Positions 16,612-25,118 of a DNA stretch of 37,764 nucleotides are shown piece after piece (position 1 is the first letter of the stretch; every line of letters begins with the position of its first letter). Position numbers and translations under genes: made by a program. This DNA is from Nitrosomonadales bacterium (GTDB taxonomy: Bacteria > Pseudomonadota > Gammaproteobacteria > Burkholderiales > Gallionellaceae), in assembly GCA_016183575.1 (NCBI GenBank), contig JACPEI010000039.1, positions 1 to 37,764 of the forward strand. The letters run 5' to 3'. Below the pieces are notes generated by a model. That model did no database searches and was not told the DNA's origin. It was given only the letters and a program-made list of their open reading frames with translations.

Positions 16612-16685
16612 TCGTCATTCCCGCGCAGGCGGGAATCCAGTTAAGGAAATACTGAGCTGGTTGCCCGCCTGCACGGGCATGACGG
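16612..16685. repeat. inverted repeat (CGTCATTCCCGCG type)
   Basis: CGTCATTCCCGCGCAGGCGGG at its left end is complemented, with small differences, by CCCGCCTGCACGGGCATGACG at the right. It is a widespread type of proteobacterial intergenic palindrome and lies between the helicase stop and the ftsY stop, thus near the right border of the island. Confidence 0.75.
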
Positions 16686-16738
16686 CCTATTCAATGTTTC
16701 CCTAAACAGTTCGCCTCGTAATGGTTTCCGTCTGTCCG

Positions 16739-17740
16739 TTATTCCTCGTCCAGCCCCAGCAGCGCCGCGACAAAGTCCTCCGCGACGAACGGGCGCAGGT
16801 CGTCCAGCCCTTCGCCGACACCGATGAAGCGCACCGGGATCGGGTGCGCCCTGGCAATCGCGGCGATCACGCCGCCCTTGGCGGTGCCGTCCAGCTTGGT
16901 CAGGATCAGCCCGGTCACGCCGAGCGCCTGATCGAAGGCCTTGACCTGGCTCAGCGCGTTCTGCCCGGTATTGGCGTCCAGCACCAGCAGCACCTCGTGC
17001 GGTGCCCCTGGAGATGTAGAAGTTGGGGGCAACGCCTTGGCGATCACGCGTTTGACCTTCTTGATTTCTTCCATCAGGTGCGCCTGCGTGGTCAGCCGCC
17101 CGGCGGTGTCGGCCAACACCACGTCGATCTTGTGCGCCTGCGCGGATTGAATAGCGTCGTAGATCACCGCGGCGGCGTCGCCACCCTGTTGCGCGATGAC
17201 CGTCACGTTGTTGCGTGCGCCCCAGGCCGCCAGCTGTTCTCTTGCGGCGGCGCGAAACGTGTCACCGGCCGCGAGCAGCACCGACAGTCCCTGGCCTTGC
17301 AGGTATTTCGCCAGCTTGCCGATCGAGGTGGTTTTGCCCGCGCCGTTTACGCCGCACAGCATGATGACGAACGGTTTATGGGTGTCGGCCTGCAGCGGTT
17401 GCGCCAGCGGCTTGAGCAGCTTGAGCAGGCAATGCGCGAGCGCCTCCTTGAGCTGCGCCGCTTCGCTCAGATGATGTTCCCTGACGTAGCGGCGTAGGTC
17501 GGCGAGCAGCGCGTTGGTCGCATCCATGCCGACATCGGCGGTGATCAGGATGGTTTCCAGTTCCTCGTAGAGATCGTCGTCGATTTTTCCGCCGCGGCCG
17601 AACAGGCCGGTCAACTGGCTGCCGGTGCGCGCCAGGCCGGATTTCAGGCGCGCGATCCAGCTATTGCCGGGCTTCGCGGCTTGGTTATCGGGCTTTGCAT
17701 CCGGCGATGCGGGCGGATTTTTTTTCAGAAAGCTGAACAT
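16739..17740 (-). CDS. ftsY: signal recognition particle receptor FtsY
   Basis: SRP receptor GTPase that delivers ribosome-nascent-chain complexes to the Sec translocon at the inner membrane. 333 aa from MFSFLKKNPP at 17740; an upstream in-frame ATG at 17788 would run into the divergent promoter region and is not typical. NG-domain motifs are complete: GVNGAGKTTSIGKLA (G1), DTAGRL (G3), TKLDGTAKGG (G4/G5), GVGEGLDDLRPF near the C-terminus. The last ~100 bp are duplicated at 10271-10370 beside ftsE, so this copy probably regained its 3' end from the inserted element, or the reverse. ftsE, its usual next gene, is 6.6 kb away. Confidence 0.96.
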   Translation of the reverse strand: MFSFLKKNPPASPDAKPDNQAAKPGNSWIARLKSGLARTGSQLTGLFGRGGKIDDDLYEELETILITADVGMDATNALLADLRRYVREHHLSEAAQLKEALAHCLLKLLKPLAQPLQADTHKPFVIMLCGVNGAGKTTSIGKLAKYLQGQGLSVLLAAGDTFRAAAREQLAAWGARNNVTVIAQQGGDAAAVIYDAIQSAQAHKIDVVLADTAGRLTTQAHLMEEIKKVKRVIAKALPPTSTSPGAPHEVLLVLDANTGQNALSQVKAFDQALGVTGLILTKLDGTAKGGVIAAIARAHPIPVRFIGVGEGLDDLRPFVAEDFVAALLGLDEE

Positions 17741-17821
17741 TTTGGATGCGTTCCGGGTACAGGGAAATGGGGCATAATGCGCACGCATTTTATGCCGATT
17801 ACACGTTATAGGGCTAGGAAC

Positions 17822-19183
17822 ATGAAAGCTTGTTTATTTTGCATCGCGCTGTTGCTGGCAGGGCTGCACACTGCCGTGCAGGCGGAGGTGTTCGAACGCA
17901 CGCTGGCGAACGGGCTGAAAGTCATCGTCAAGGAAGACCGCCGCGCGCCGGTGGTGGTGCAGCAAATCTGGTACAGGGCAGGCAGCATGGACGAGCGCAC
18001 CGGCGTGACCGGCATCGCGCATGTGCTGGAGCACCTGATGTTCAAGGGCACCCATAGCGTGCCGGCGGGCGAATTTTCCAAGCGCATCTCGGCAGCGGGC
18101 GGGCGCGAGAACGCCTTTACCAGCTATGACTACACCGCCTATTTTCAGCAATTGCACAAGTCGAAATTACCGCTGGCGATGAAGCTGGAGGCCGACCGGA
18201 TGCGCAACCTGAATCTCACCGCAGCCGATTTCGCCAGGGAAATCAGGGTCGTCATGGAAGAGCGCCGCCTGCGCACCGACGACGAGGCGCATGCACTGTT
18301 GTACGAAAAAATGATGGCAACGATTTACCAGCAGCATCCCTACCGGCATCCGGTGATCGGCTGGATGAGCGATCTGGAATCGCTCACGGTCGGCGACGCC
18401 AAGGCGTGGTATGACCGCTGGTACGCGCCGAACAACGCCACGCTGGTCATCGCCGGCGACGTCAAGGCCGACGAGGTGTTCGCGCTGGCGCAACAGCATT
18501 ATGGCGCGATTGCCAGGCGCGCACTGGCGCCGCGGCGTGTGTTTATCGAACCAAAACAGGCCGGCATCAAGCGCATGGTGGTAAAAGCCCCCGCCGAATT
18601 GCCGCATCTGGTGATGAGTTACCACTCGCCCACGCTGCAGGACCCCGCACAGGACTGGAAGCCTTACGCATTGCAGATTCTCGCCGGCGTGCTGGACGGC
18701 AACGAATCGGCGCGCCTCAACAAGCACTTGGTGCGCGAGCAGCAGGTCGCCAGCGGGACTGGCGCCGGTTATGATTCGGCCTCACGCGGCCCGAGCCTGT
18801 TCACCCTCGAAGCCACGCCCAGCGAAGGCAGGACGGTGAACGATGTTGAAACTGCGTTGCGTCAGGAAATCGCGCAACTGGTCAAGGATGGCGTGAGCGA
18901 AGAAGAATTGCAGCGCGTCAAGGCACAGGTGACGGCGGGCGAGGTGTACAAGCGCGACTCGGTGTTTTATCAGGCGATGCAGATCGGACAGATGGAGAGT
19001 ATCAGTTTGGGCCATCGCGCAATTCCGGTGATGCTGAAAAAGCTTCAGGCCGTGACGGCGGAGCAAGTGCGGCAGGTCGCCAAGGAATTCCTGCAGGACG
19101 ACAATCTGACCATTGCGGTGCTCGACCCGCAGCCGCTTTCCGGAAAACCGAAGGCGCCCCAAGGAGTACCCCATGCGCACTAA
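17822..19183 (+). CDS. M16 family zinc metallopeptidase, catalytic subunit
   Basis: 453 aa from the ATG at 17822 (AGGAAC just upstream). Signal peptide MKACLFCIALLLAG...AVQA with cleavage probably after QA, so the enzyme is exported to the periplasm. The inverted zinc motif HVLEH is at 67-71, with the downstream acidic ligand in the REIRVVMEERRLRTDDE helix, so this is the active half of a two-subunit pitrilysin-like protease. It is divergent from ftsY (81-bp gap) and its 3' end overlaps the start of the second M16 gene, a standard pair in this lineage. Substrates are unknown. An in-frame start at 17681 would overlap ftsY and was rejected. Confidence 0.94.
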   Translation: MKACLFCIALLLAGLHTAVQAEVFERTLANGLKVIVKEDRRAPVVVQQIWYRAGSMDERTGVTGIAHVLEHLMFKGTHSVPAGEFSKRISAAGGRENAFTSYDYTAYFQQLHKSKLPLAMKLEADRMRNLNLTAADFAREIRVVMEERRLRTDDEAHALLYEKMMATIYQQHPYRHPVIGWMSDLESLTVGDAKAWYDRWYAPNNATLVIAGDVKADEVFALAQQHYGAIARRALAPRRVFIEPKQAGIKRMVVKAPAELPHLVMSYHSPTLQDPAQDWKPYALQILAGVLDGNESARLNKHLVREQQVASGTGAGYDSASRGPSLFTLEATPSEGRTVNDVETALRQEIAQLVKDGVSEEELQRVKAQVTAGEVYKRDSVFYQAMQIGQMESISLGHRAIPVMLKKLQAVTAEQVRQVAKEFLQDDNLTIAVLDPQPLSGKPKAPQGVPHAH

Positions 19184-20693
19184 GAAAATGCTGGATAAGG
19201 ACGGTAGGGTGGATAAAGTGCGAAGCATGTATCCACCACGCGATACGGTGGATACGGCGCGATGCGCCTTTATCCACCCTACGAAGCTAAAGGCCTTGTC
19301 GAAGGGCTTCATGCTTCGACTACGGGCACAAAACGCCCTACGCTCAGCACGAACGGGTTTTTATTCTTTTCGCTACCCTGTTAACCTTGTCCTCGCCATA
19401 GCGCTGTGCTGCGTTGCGACAGCCGCATTTGCCACCCCCAACATCCAGCACTGGCAGAGCGCCAGCGGCGCGAAGGTGCTGTTCGTGGAAAACCACGACA
19501 TCCCGATGCTGGATGTGTCGGTGAGCCTTCCGGCGGGCAGCAGTTTCGATGCTGCGGACAAGTCCGGCGTGGCCGGCCTGACCCATCACCTGCTGGATCT
19601 GGGCGCGGAAGGCTTGAACGAGGACGACATCGCGCGCGGCATGGCGGACATCGGCGCGCAATTCGGCGGCGGCTTCGATCCGGATCGTGCCAGCATTTCG
19701 TTGCGCACCCTGAGCAGCGCGGCGGAGCGCGACAAGGCATTGGACATCATGGCGCGCGTGCTGCAACGGCCGCTGTTCCCCGAAGCGATCCTGGCGCGCG
19801 AAAAGGCGCGGGTGATTGCCGCGCTGAAAGAGGCCGAGACCAAGCCGGAAAGCATTGCCGACAAGGCTTTCAACAAGGCGGTGTTCGGTTCGCACCCTTA
19901 TGCGCTGCCGGTTTCCGGTGAAATCGCGAGCGTGGAGAAGATCACCGTGCAGGACCTCTCCGGCTTCTATCGCGCGCATTACCGGGCCGGCGGCGCGGTA
20001 GTGGCCATCATGGGCGATATCACGCGCGTGCAGGCCGAGTCCATCGCGCAGCAGCTCACCGAAAAATTGCCGTCAGCGGATGCTCCCGCCGCGCTGCCCG
20101 AGGTGGCGCTGCAAATCCCGGCGAGCGAGCAGCGCATCGCTCATCCCGCCAGCCAGAGCCACATCCTGGTCGGCGCGCCGGGCATGGCGCGCAACGATCC
20201 GGATTATTTCCCGCTGTATGTCGGCAACCATATTCTCGGCGGCGGCGGTTTCGTGTCGCGCCTGATGAACGAGGTGCGCGAAAAGCGCGGCCTGGCCTAC
20301 AGCGTCTACAGCTACTTCATGCCATTGAAGCAGCCGGGCGCGTTCCAGATCGGCCTGCAAACCAAGAAAGAGCAGGCCGATGAGGCGCTGCAACTGGTGC
20401 GCAACACGCTCGCGGAATTCATCGCCAAGGGGCCGACCGAAAAGGAATTGAAAGCCGCCAGGCAGAACATCATCGGCGGCTTTCCGCTGCGCATCGACAG
20501 CAACCGCAAGATACTCGATTACCTGAGCATCATCGGCTTCTACAATTTGCCGCTGACCTATCTGGACGATTTCACGCGCAAGGTCGAGCAGGTGAATGTC
20601 GCGCAAATCCGCAGCGCGTTTGCGCGCCACATCAACCCGCAGGCGATGGCGACGGTGGTTGTCGGCGCGCCGGAAGAGGCCGCAACGCAGTAG
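19173..20693 (+). CDS. M16 family peptidase-like protein, non-catalytic partner subunit
   Basis: 506 aa from the ATG at 19173, which has AAGGAG 7 nt upstream and overlaps the first M16 gene by 11 bp. The zinc motif is degenerate: GLTHHLLDLGAEG replaces HxxEH. The C-terminal EVREKRGLAYSVYSYF, typical of non-catalytic partners, is present. Residues 1-65 are translated from two inserted repeats (19204-19282 and about 19284-19370); the hydrophobic signal segment (VNLVLAIALCCVATAAFA) only begins at about residue 72. A second possible start is the ATG at 19311 (GAAGGG upstream), which gives a normal signal peptide. It should form a heterodimer with the preceding peptidase in the periplasm. Confidence 0.9.
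   Translation: MRTKKMLDKDGRVDKVRSMYPPRDTVDTARCAFIHPTKLKALSKGFMLRLRAQNALRSARTGFYSFRYPVNLVLAIALCCVATAAFATPNIQHWQSASGAKVLFVENHDIPMLDVSVSLPAGSSFDAADKSGVAGLTHHLLDLGAEGLNEDDIARGMADIGAQFGGGFDPDRASISLRTLSSAAERDKALDIMARVLQRPLFPEAILAREKARVIAALKEAETKPESIADKAFNKAVFGSHPYALPVSGEIASVEKITVQDLSGFYRAHYRAGGAVVAIMGDITRVQAESIAQQLTEKLPSADAPAALPEVALQIPASEQRIAHPASQSHILVGAPGMARNDPDYFPLYVGNHILGGGGFVSRLMNEVREKRGLAYSVYSYFMPLKQPGAFQIGLQTKKEQADEALQLVRNTLAEFIAKGPTEKELKAARQNIIGGFPLRIDSNRKILDYLSIIGFYNLPLTYLDDFTRKVEQVNVAQIRSAFARHINPQAMATVVVGAPEEAATQ
19204..19282. repeat. inserted palindromic repeat in the 5' end of the second M16 gene
   Basis: GTAGGGTGGATAAAG (19204-19218) and CTTTATCCACCCTAC (19268-19282) are perfect 15-bp inverted ends, with an inner pair GTATCCACC/GGTGGATAC. 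Next to it (about 19284-19370) is another repeat type (CTTCGAC...GCTCAGCACGAACGG). Both are read through in frame by the M16 gene. Confidence 0.85.
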
Positions 20694-20696
20694 GGG

Positions 20697-20722
20697 CGAT
20701 TCATGAATCGCCCGTACGGGAT
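20697..20722. repeat. small palindromic repeat before rsmD
   Basis: GGGCGATTCATGAATCGCCC is a near-perfect palindrome flanked by GTAG and GTAC. It lies between the M16 stop and the rsmD start and contains the misleading ATG at 20703. Confidence 0.7.
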
Positions 20723-20747
20723 GAAATGTGGATTTTTAGAGGTGTCC

Positions 20748-21305
20748 TTGAATAAACTCCGGATCATTGGCGGCGATTTGCGCCGCCGCGTGATCAGTTT
20801 TCCCGACGCATCAGGCCTGCGCCCCACCCCAGATCGCGTGCGCGAGACGCTGTTCAACTGGCTGGGGCAGACGCTCTACGGGCGAACCTGCCTGGATTTA
20901 TTCGCCGGCAGCGGCGCGCTGGGTTTCGAGGCCGCTTCGCGCGGCGCGGAGCGGGTGGTGATGGTGGAGCAAAATCCCGCGGTTTTTCGCGCGCTGCAGG
21001 ACAACATTGCAAAATTGGCCTGCGCTAACGTTTTCGCATATCGCCAAGATGGGTTAGAATTCGCCAGCCGCGATATGCATCGGTATGACGTGATTTTTCT
21101 GGACCCGCCGTTTCAGAGCGATTGCCTCCCAAGACTGCTGGAAATCCTGCCACAACGCCTGAATGAAGACGGCATGATCTATGTCGAATCAGGTGCCGCG
21201 CTTGATGTCCCGCCGCCCTGGCAGACGATCAAATCGGGCAAGGCGGGGCAGGTGCATTATCAATTACTGGGCATTCCCGCAAACGATTTGAGTGGCCGTA
21301 AATGA
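20748..21305 (+). CDS. rsmD: 16S rRNA (guanine(966)-N(2))-methyltransferase RsmD
   Basis: SAM-dependent methyltransferase that modifies G966 of 16S rRNA in the small subunit. 185 aa from a TTG at 20748 with GAGGTG 3-8 nt upstream; this gives the family start (L/M)NKLRIIGG. ATGs at 20703 and 20721 are in frame, but the first lies in a palindromic repeat (GGGGCGATTCATGAATCGCCC) and lacks a ribosome site. Motif I is [14 protein letters not shown], and the catalytic IFLDPPF matches the (N/D)PPF motif. [17 protein letters not shown] is the RsmD signature. Its stop overlaps the coaD ATG (ATGA). Confidence 0.94.
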   Translation: MNKLRIIGGDLRRRVISFPDASGLRPTPDRVRETLFNWLGQTLYGRTCLDLFAGSGALGFEAASRGAERVVMVEQNPAVFRALQDNIAKLACANVFAYRQDGLEFASRDMHRYDVIFLDPPFQSDCLPRLLEILPQRLNEDGMIYVESGAALDVPPPWQTIKSGKAGQVHYQLLGIPANDLSGRK

Positions 21306-21772
21306 TTAAAGTGGTTTACCCGGGAACTTTCGACCCCATCACGCGCGGCCATGAAGACGTGGTGCGGCGTGCCGCCGGATTGTTCGGCGAAGTCATCGTG
21401 GCGGTGGCGGAAAGCCGCACGCAGACCCTGTTCACGCTGGAAGAGCGCGTGGACATGGCGCGTGAAGCATTCGCGGATTTCGCCAACGTGCGCGTGGAAG
21501 GCTTCCACGGCCTGCTGATGAGCTTCGTGCAGGCGCAGGGTGCGCGTGTGGTGTTGCGCGGGTTGCGTGCGGTGTCGGATTTTGAATACGAGTTTCAATT
21601 GGCAGGGATGAACCGCAATCTGTATCCCGAAATGGAAACGCTATTCCTGACTCCGGCGGAGCAATATACCTTCATCTCGGCCACCATGGTGCGCGAGGTG
21701 GCACGCTTCGGCGGCGATGTCAGCAAGTTCGTTTCACCCTTGGTGGCGGCAAGGTTGCAGCAGAAATATTAA
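21302..21772 (+). CDS. coaD: phosphopantetheine adenylyltransferase
   Basis: Penultimate step of coenzyme A synthesis: transfers AMP from ATP to 4'-phosphopantetheine. 156 aa, the usual length. The nucleotidyl-transferase motif [13 protein letters not shown] is at 5-17 (T/H-x-G-H type), and the C-terminal [20 protein letters not shown] carries the ISSTxxR-like motif. The ATG overlaps the rsmD stop (ATGA), giving the common rsmD-coaD coupling, and a ferredoxin gene follows 31 bp later. Confidence 0.97.
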   Translation: MIKVVYPGTFDPITRGHEDVVRRAAGLFGEVIVAVAESRTQTLFTLEERVDMAREAFADFANVRVEGFHGLLMSFVQAQGARVVLRGLRAVSDFEYEFQLAGMNRNLYPEMETLFLTPAEQYTFISATMVREVARFGGDVSKFVSPLVAARLQQKY

Positions 21773-21794
21773 ATTGATTAACCATTTAACCTAG

Positions 21795-22058
<264 letters not shown>

Positions 22059-22076
22059 GCATCACCCGGCAAGCGA

Positions 22077-22114
22077 AAAGGCCGCACAGGTCGACTGTGC
22101 GGCTTTTGTTTTTG
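22077..22114 (+). terminator. rho-independent terminator after the ferredoxin gene
   Basis: GCCGCACAG (22081-22089), loop GTCGA, CTGTGCGGC (22095-22103), then TTTTGTTTTT. A preceding AAAAG lengthens the stem. It ends the M16-M16-rsmD-coaD-ferredoxin run. Confidence 0.9.
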
Positions 22115-22154
22115 GTCGAGGCCGATATGGGTCAGCCATTGCGCACGGCACTCC

Positions 22155-22478
22155 TTATTCCGGGTGCTCCGCGCATTGAATCGGTGCCGGCAAGCGCCTG
22201 GGCGATTTGACCCTGATCTGCTTGTTCACGTTCTTTTCGCCGAACACCACCTGGATCGCGCCTGGCGGCACATCGAATACGCCCGCCAGATAGCGCATCA
22301 TGTGCGCGGTAGCGCCGCCCAGACGCGGGACGGCGGTGGCATACACTTCGAGTTGATGTCCGATGACTTTGCCGATGGCATCGCGCTGCGCATTGGGACG
22401 CCCCAGAATGTTGAGCACCAGCGTATCCCCCTCCCAGCAATAGAACGGTTCAGGTTTTTGGGGATTAAACAGCGGCAT
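22155..22478 (-). CDS. DUF167 (YggU) family protein
   Basis: 107 aa from MPLFNPQKPEPFYCW at 22478 (GGGAG upstream). The DUF167 fold is shown by the strand DTLVLNILGRPNAQRDAIG, the ELxVYATAVPRLGGATAHMMRYLA segment (usually KV.L..PPvdGkAN..l...LA) and a C-terminal PPGAIQVVFGEKNVNKQIRV. The customary Asn after GxA is replaced (GGATAH). Function of the family is unknown. It follows the small lipoprotein by 8 bp, so mutM, the lipoprotein and this gene may be one unit on the minus strand. Confidence 0.85.
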   Translation of the reverse strand: MPLFNPQKPEPFYCWEGDTLVLNILGRPNAQRDAIGKVIGHQLEVYATAVPRLGGATAHMMRYLAGVFDVPPGAIQVVFGEKNVNKQIRVKSPRRLPAPIQCAEHPE

Positions 22479-22486
22479 GATGCTCC

Positions 22487-22669
22487 CTATTTTCCTTCGG
22501 CCTCGCTGAGGCTTTTCTGCTGCTCTTCGGTTGCTTTTTGCAACGTTTGATCGACACCCTTGGCCTGTTCCAGCGCCTCGCGTTGCGGTTCTGCGAGCTT
22601 CGGTGTCGGGACGGAGGGGCGGTCGCATGCGCCGAGCAGCAGCATGACGGCGAACAGGATGTATTTCAT
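22487..22669 (-). CDS. small predicted lipoprotein, 60 aa
   Basis: MKYILFAVMLLLGACDRP has a short basic start, a hydrophobic core and a lipobox (LLGAC), so Cys15 is likely lipidated and the product membrane-anchored. Asp at +2 suggests inner-membrane retention by the E. coli rule. The remainder is a charged Gln/Glu/Lys helix. No family recognised. It is placed between mutM and the DUF167 gene. Confidence 0.75.
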   Translation of the reverse strand: MKYILFAVMLLLGACDRPSVPTPKLAEPQREALEQAKGVDQTLQKATEEQQKSLSEAEGK

Positions 22670-22719
22670 TTCGGTGTTGAATCAAGTATGCAGTCGGCAA
22701 ACTTTAGCACAAGCGGCTG

Positions 22720-23550
22720 TCATTTCTGGCAATGCTTGCAGTAGAAACTGGAGCGCTGTCCCTGCCTGATTTGCTGGATCGGTGCGCCGCACTTGCGGCA
22801 GGGTTCGCCGCCGCGCCCGTACACCCAATAGTGCTGCTGGAAGTAGCCGGGCTGTCCTGATGTGTTCACGAAGTCGCGCAAGGTGCTGCCGCCCAGATTG
22901 ATCGCCTCGCTCAGGGTCGCACGGATTTCTGCCACCAATTTTGCGCAGCGCGGCAGGCTGAGTTTGCCGGCGGCGAGTTGCGGCTTGATGCCGGCGCGGA
23001 ACAGCGCCTCGTTGGCGTAGATGTTGCCGACACCGGCTACCACGCGGCTGTTCATGATGAGTTGTTTGATCGCAATGCTGCGCCCGCGCGTGGCCTGATG
23101 GAGATAGCGCGCATCGAAGTCATCTTCTCCGAATTCATCCGGCAGCGGTTCGGGGCCGAGTGCGGCGAGCAGCGGGTGAGTATGCACATCGCCGCCATGC
23201 CACAGCACCGCGCCGAAGCGGCGCGGGTCGCGCAGGCGTATCAGCGTGCCGTTGCTCAGCACCAGATCGAAGTGGTCGTGTTTTTCCGGCGGCGTGCCGA
23301 CGGGCAGGATGCGCAGGCTGCCGGACATGCCGAGATGCAGGATCAAGGTGCCGTGATCGAATTCAACCAGCAGATATTTGCCGCGCCGCTTGAGCGCGCG
23401 GATGGTTTTTCCGCGCAGCAGCTTAGGCAGATTTTTCGGGATCGGCCAGCGCAGCCTGGGGACGCGGATGACGGCATCCGCAACGGCCAGGCCGGTGAGG
23501 TGTGCGGCCAGTCCGCGCCGCGTGATTTCTACTTCGGGCAGTTCGGGCAT
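22720..23550 (-). CDS. mutM: formamidopyrimidine-DNA glycosylase (Fpg)
   Basis: Bifunctional base-excision repair enzyme that removes 8-oxoguanine and formamidopyrimidines. 276 aa from the ATG at 23550: the invariant MPELPEVE follows, with Pro2 the catalytic nucleophile after Met removal, and Glu in the PELPE motif. An ATG 18 codons upstream is ruled out since Pro must be second. The H2TH region reads [32 protein letters not shown] and the C-terminal zinc finger is CRKCGAPI...FYCKHCQK. Length normal. Confidence 0.97.
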   Translation of the reverse strand: MPELPEVEITRRGLAAHLTGLAVADAVIRVPRLRWPIPKNLPKLLRGKTIRALKRRGKYLLVEFDHGTLILHLGMSGSLRILPVGTPPEKHDHFDLVLSNGTLIRLRDPRRFGAVLWHGGDVHTHPLLAALGPEPLPDEFGEDDFDARYLHQATRGRSIAIKQLIMNSRVVAGVGNIYANEALFRAGIKPQLAAGKLSLPRCAKLVAEIRATLSEAINLGGSTLRDFVNTSGQPGYFQQHYWVYGRGGEPCRKCGAPIQQIRQGQRSSFYCKHCQK

Positions 23551-23624
23551 GACTACCTCGGATATTTTGCGACCCTCTCCCCCACCTCCGTGGGAGGGGA
23601 GCAAATGGAGTTCAGGTGATAATT

Positions 23625-23766
23625 AAAGACCGCCGCACAACGTAGCGAGCGCAGCTGAGACAAGGCAAAAAACGGCGAAGAACCGGAGTTTACTAAAAGT
23701 AAATGAGGATTCTGAGCCATTTTTTAACGCCGTATCAGCAAGCGCAGTAGTTGTACGGCGGTCTTT
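23625..23766. repeat. MITE-like element with 17-bp terminal inverted repeats
   Basis: Ends AAAGACCGCCGCACAAC (23625-23641) and GTTGTACGGCGGTCTTT (23750-23766), one mismatch. The interior has a small hairpin GTTTAC-TAAAA-GTAAAT and segments that could pair across the element (AACGGCG/CGCCGT). No ORF. It abuts the stop codon of the GldG-like gene, whose TGA uses the last base of the element. Confidence 0.8.
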
Positions 23767-25115
23767 CAGGCGCGACGGCGTTTCCACCAGATATAGATAC
23801 CTCCTCCCGCCAGCAGCAGCGGCAAGCCGAACAGGAAACCGATGCCGATGGCGGTGAGCTGCGTTTTACCGAGCGTCAGATTGCTGTCCTTTGCGGCGCG
23901 CGGCTGCAACGTGATGAGATGTTCTTCGCCGGCCAGCCAGTTCACCATGTTCACGCCGAGATCCACGTTGCCGCCGTTGCCGGCGAAGCTGTTGGCGAGG
24001 AACGCGCCGCTGCCGACCACTACGATGCGCTGTTCGCGGTCGTTGATGTTGCGTTGCAGCGCCGCCGCGATGATGGCCGGGCCGGGGGTGTCGTGCTGTT
24101 TGTCGAAGCGTGGCATGGCACCAGGTGCGTTGCGGCTCACCCAGCCGCGCGCGGCGACTTCCACCAGCACGCTGTGCTGCCAGTCCGGGTTTTCATTCCA
24201 ACTCAGCGGGCGCGCAGACGGAAAGGCGGTGATCAGGTTGAAATTGCGCGTGATCGCATGCGGCGGATAGACGGCGCCGAGCGCCCAGGTGGCGGGTGCG
24301 TTCATCCCGCTGGCAGCCGGGTCAATCACGGTGCCGGGCGGCAGCAGCAGGTCGAGTTTCTCGGCGAGGCGCTCCAGCCCGTGCAGCGGTTCGGCATCCA
24401 CCCGCCAGAGCAGGTTGCCGCCGCGCTCGACATAACGCAGCAGCTTGTCCACTTCGCCGGGCATCAGATCGACTTGCGGCTGGGTAATGACCAATACGCC
24501 GACATTGCTCGGCACTTCCTGCGCCAGCGCCAGATTCAGGCTGCCGATGCGGAAACCATTCTGTTTGAGTTTCGCGCCGAACGGCTCGCCCAAGTCGTGG
24601 TTGGCAATGCCGTCCAGTTTGCGCTCGCCGTGCCCGTCCAGATACATCACCGTCTGGTCGCGGCTGTGCGCCAGACGCAGCAGGGCGCTGGTGAGGATGG
24701 GTTCGTTGAGCTGGGTGAGGTGCTCGCTGCGCCCGGCATATTCGACCACCATCTCGCCGTTGAGCTGGACGCGCGCCGCGCGGGCTTTTTCGGGCTCTTT
24801 TTCCGGGTCGATGAACGCCAGTTGTATGTCGGGTTTGTATCGCTGGTAGAGCGACATGAAATTGCGGATGATCTTGCGGATGTCGCCGAGGCGCGCGTCC
24901 TGCTCGGTGGCATATACCGTGATGTTGACCGGGCCGCTGAGTTGCCTGAGCACCTCCACGCTGGCGGGTTCCAGGCTGTTGCTGGCATTATGCGTGATGT
25001 CACGTTGCACGGAATAGCGCGTGGCGAGATAGCCCAGGCCCGACGCGATGCCCAGCAACAGCAGCACGAACAGCAGGTTGCGCAACAGCGGTGAGGTGAA
25101 AAATTTACGCAGCAT
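23766..25115 (-). CDS. GldG-family ABC transporter auxiliary protein
   Basis: 449 aa with a membrane segment at each end (about 12-32 and 424-441, then WWKRRRA) and a large extracytoplasmic region between. The N-terminal part (NITVYATEQDARLG...RYKPDIQLAFIDPEKEP) and the central LGVLVITQP/GNLLWRVDAEP segments match the GldG/IFT52-like Rossmann module found with ABC-2 permeases. The partner permease and ATPase lie just upstream on the same strand. In Bacteroidetes the trio serves gliding; elsewhere the substrate is unknown. The stop codon lies at the edge of a MITE, so the original 3' end may have been altered. Confidence 0.88.
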   Translation of the reverse strand: MLRKFFTSPLLRNLLFVLLLLGIASGLGYLATRYSVQRDITHNASNSLEPASVEVLRQLSGPVNITVYATEQDARLGDIRKIIRNFMSLYQRYKPDIQLAFIDPEKEPEKARAARVQLNGEMVVEYAGRSEHLTQLNEPILTSALLRLAHSRDQTVMYLDGHGERKLDGIANHDLGEPFGAKLKQNGFRIGSLNLALAQEVPSNVGVLVITQPQVDLMPGEVDKLLRYVERGGNLLWRVDAEPLHGLERLAEKLDLLLPPGTVIDPAASGMNAPATWALGAVYPPHAITRNFNLITAFPSARPLSWNENPDWQHSVLVEVAARGWVSRNAPGAMPRFDKQHDTPGPAIIAAALQRNINDREQRIVVVGSGAFLANSFAGNGGNVDLGVNMVNWLAGEEHLITLQPRAAKDSNLTLGKTQLTAIGIGFLFGLPLLLAGGGIYIWWKRRRA

Positions 25116-25118
25116 GGC

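Noticed and set aside
10448-16738. Integrase, transposase or tRNA that would define the island as a standard integrative element
   Set aside because: I looked through both strands and found none; the border duplication is the only evidence of integration.
23751-25094. 447-codon plus-strand open frame opposite the GldG-like gene
   Set aside because: Antisense shadow caused by high GC; the minus-strand protein has clear family features and coupled neighbours.
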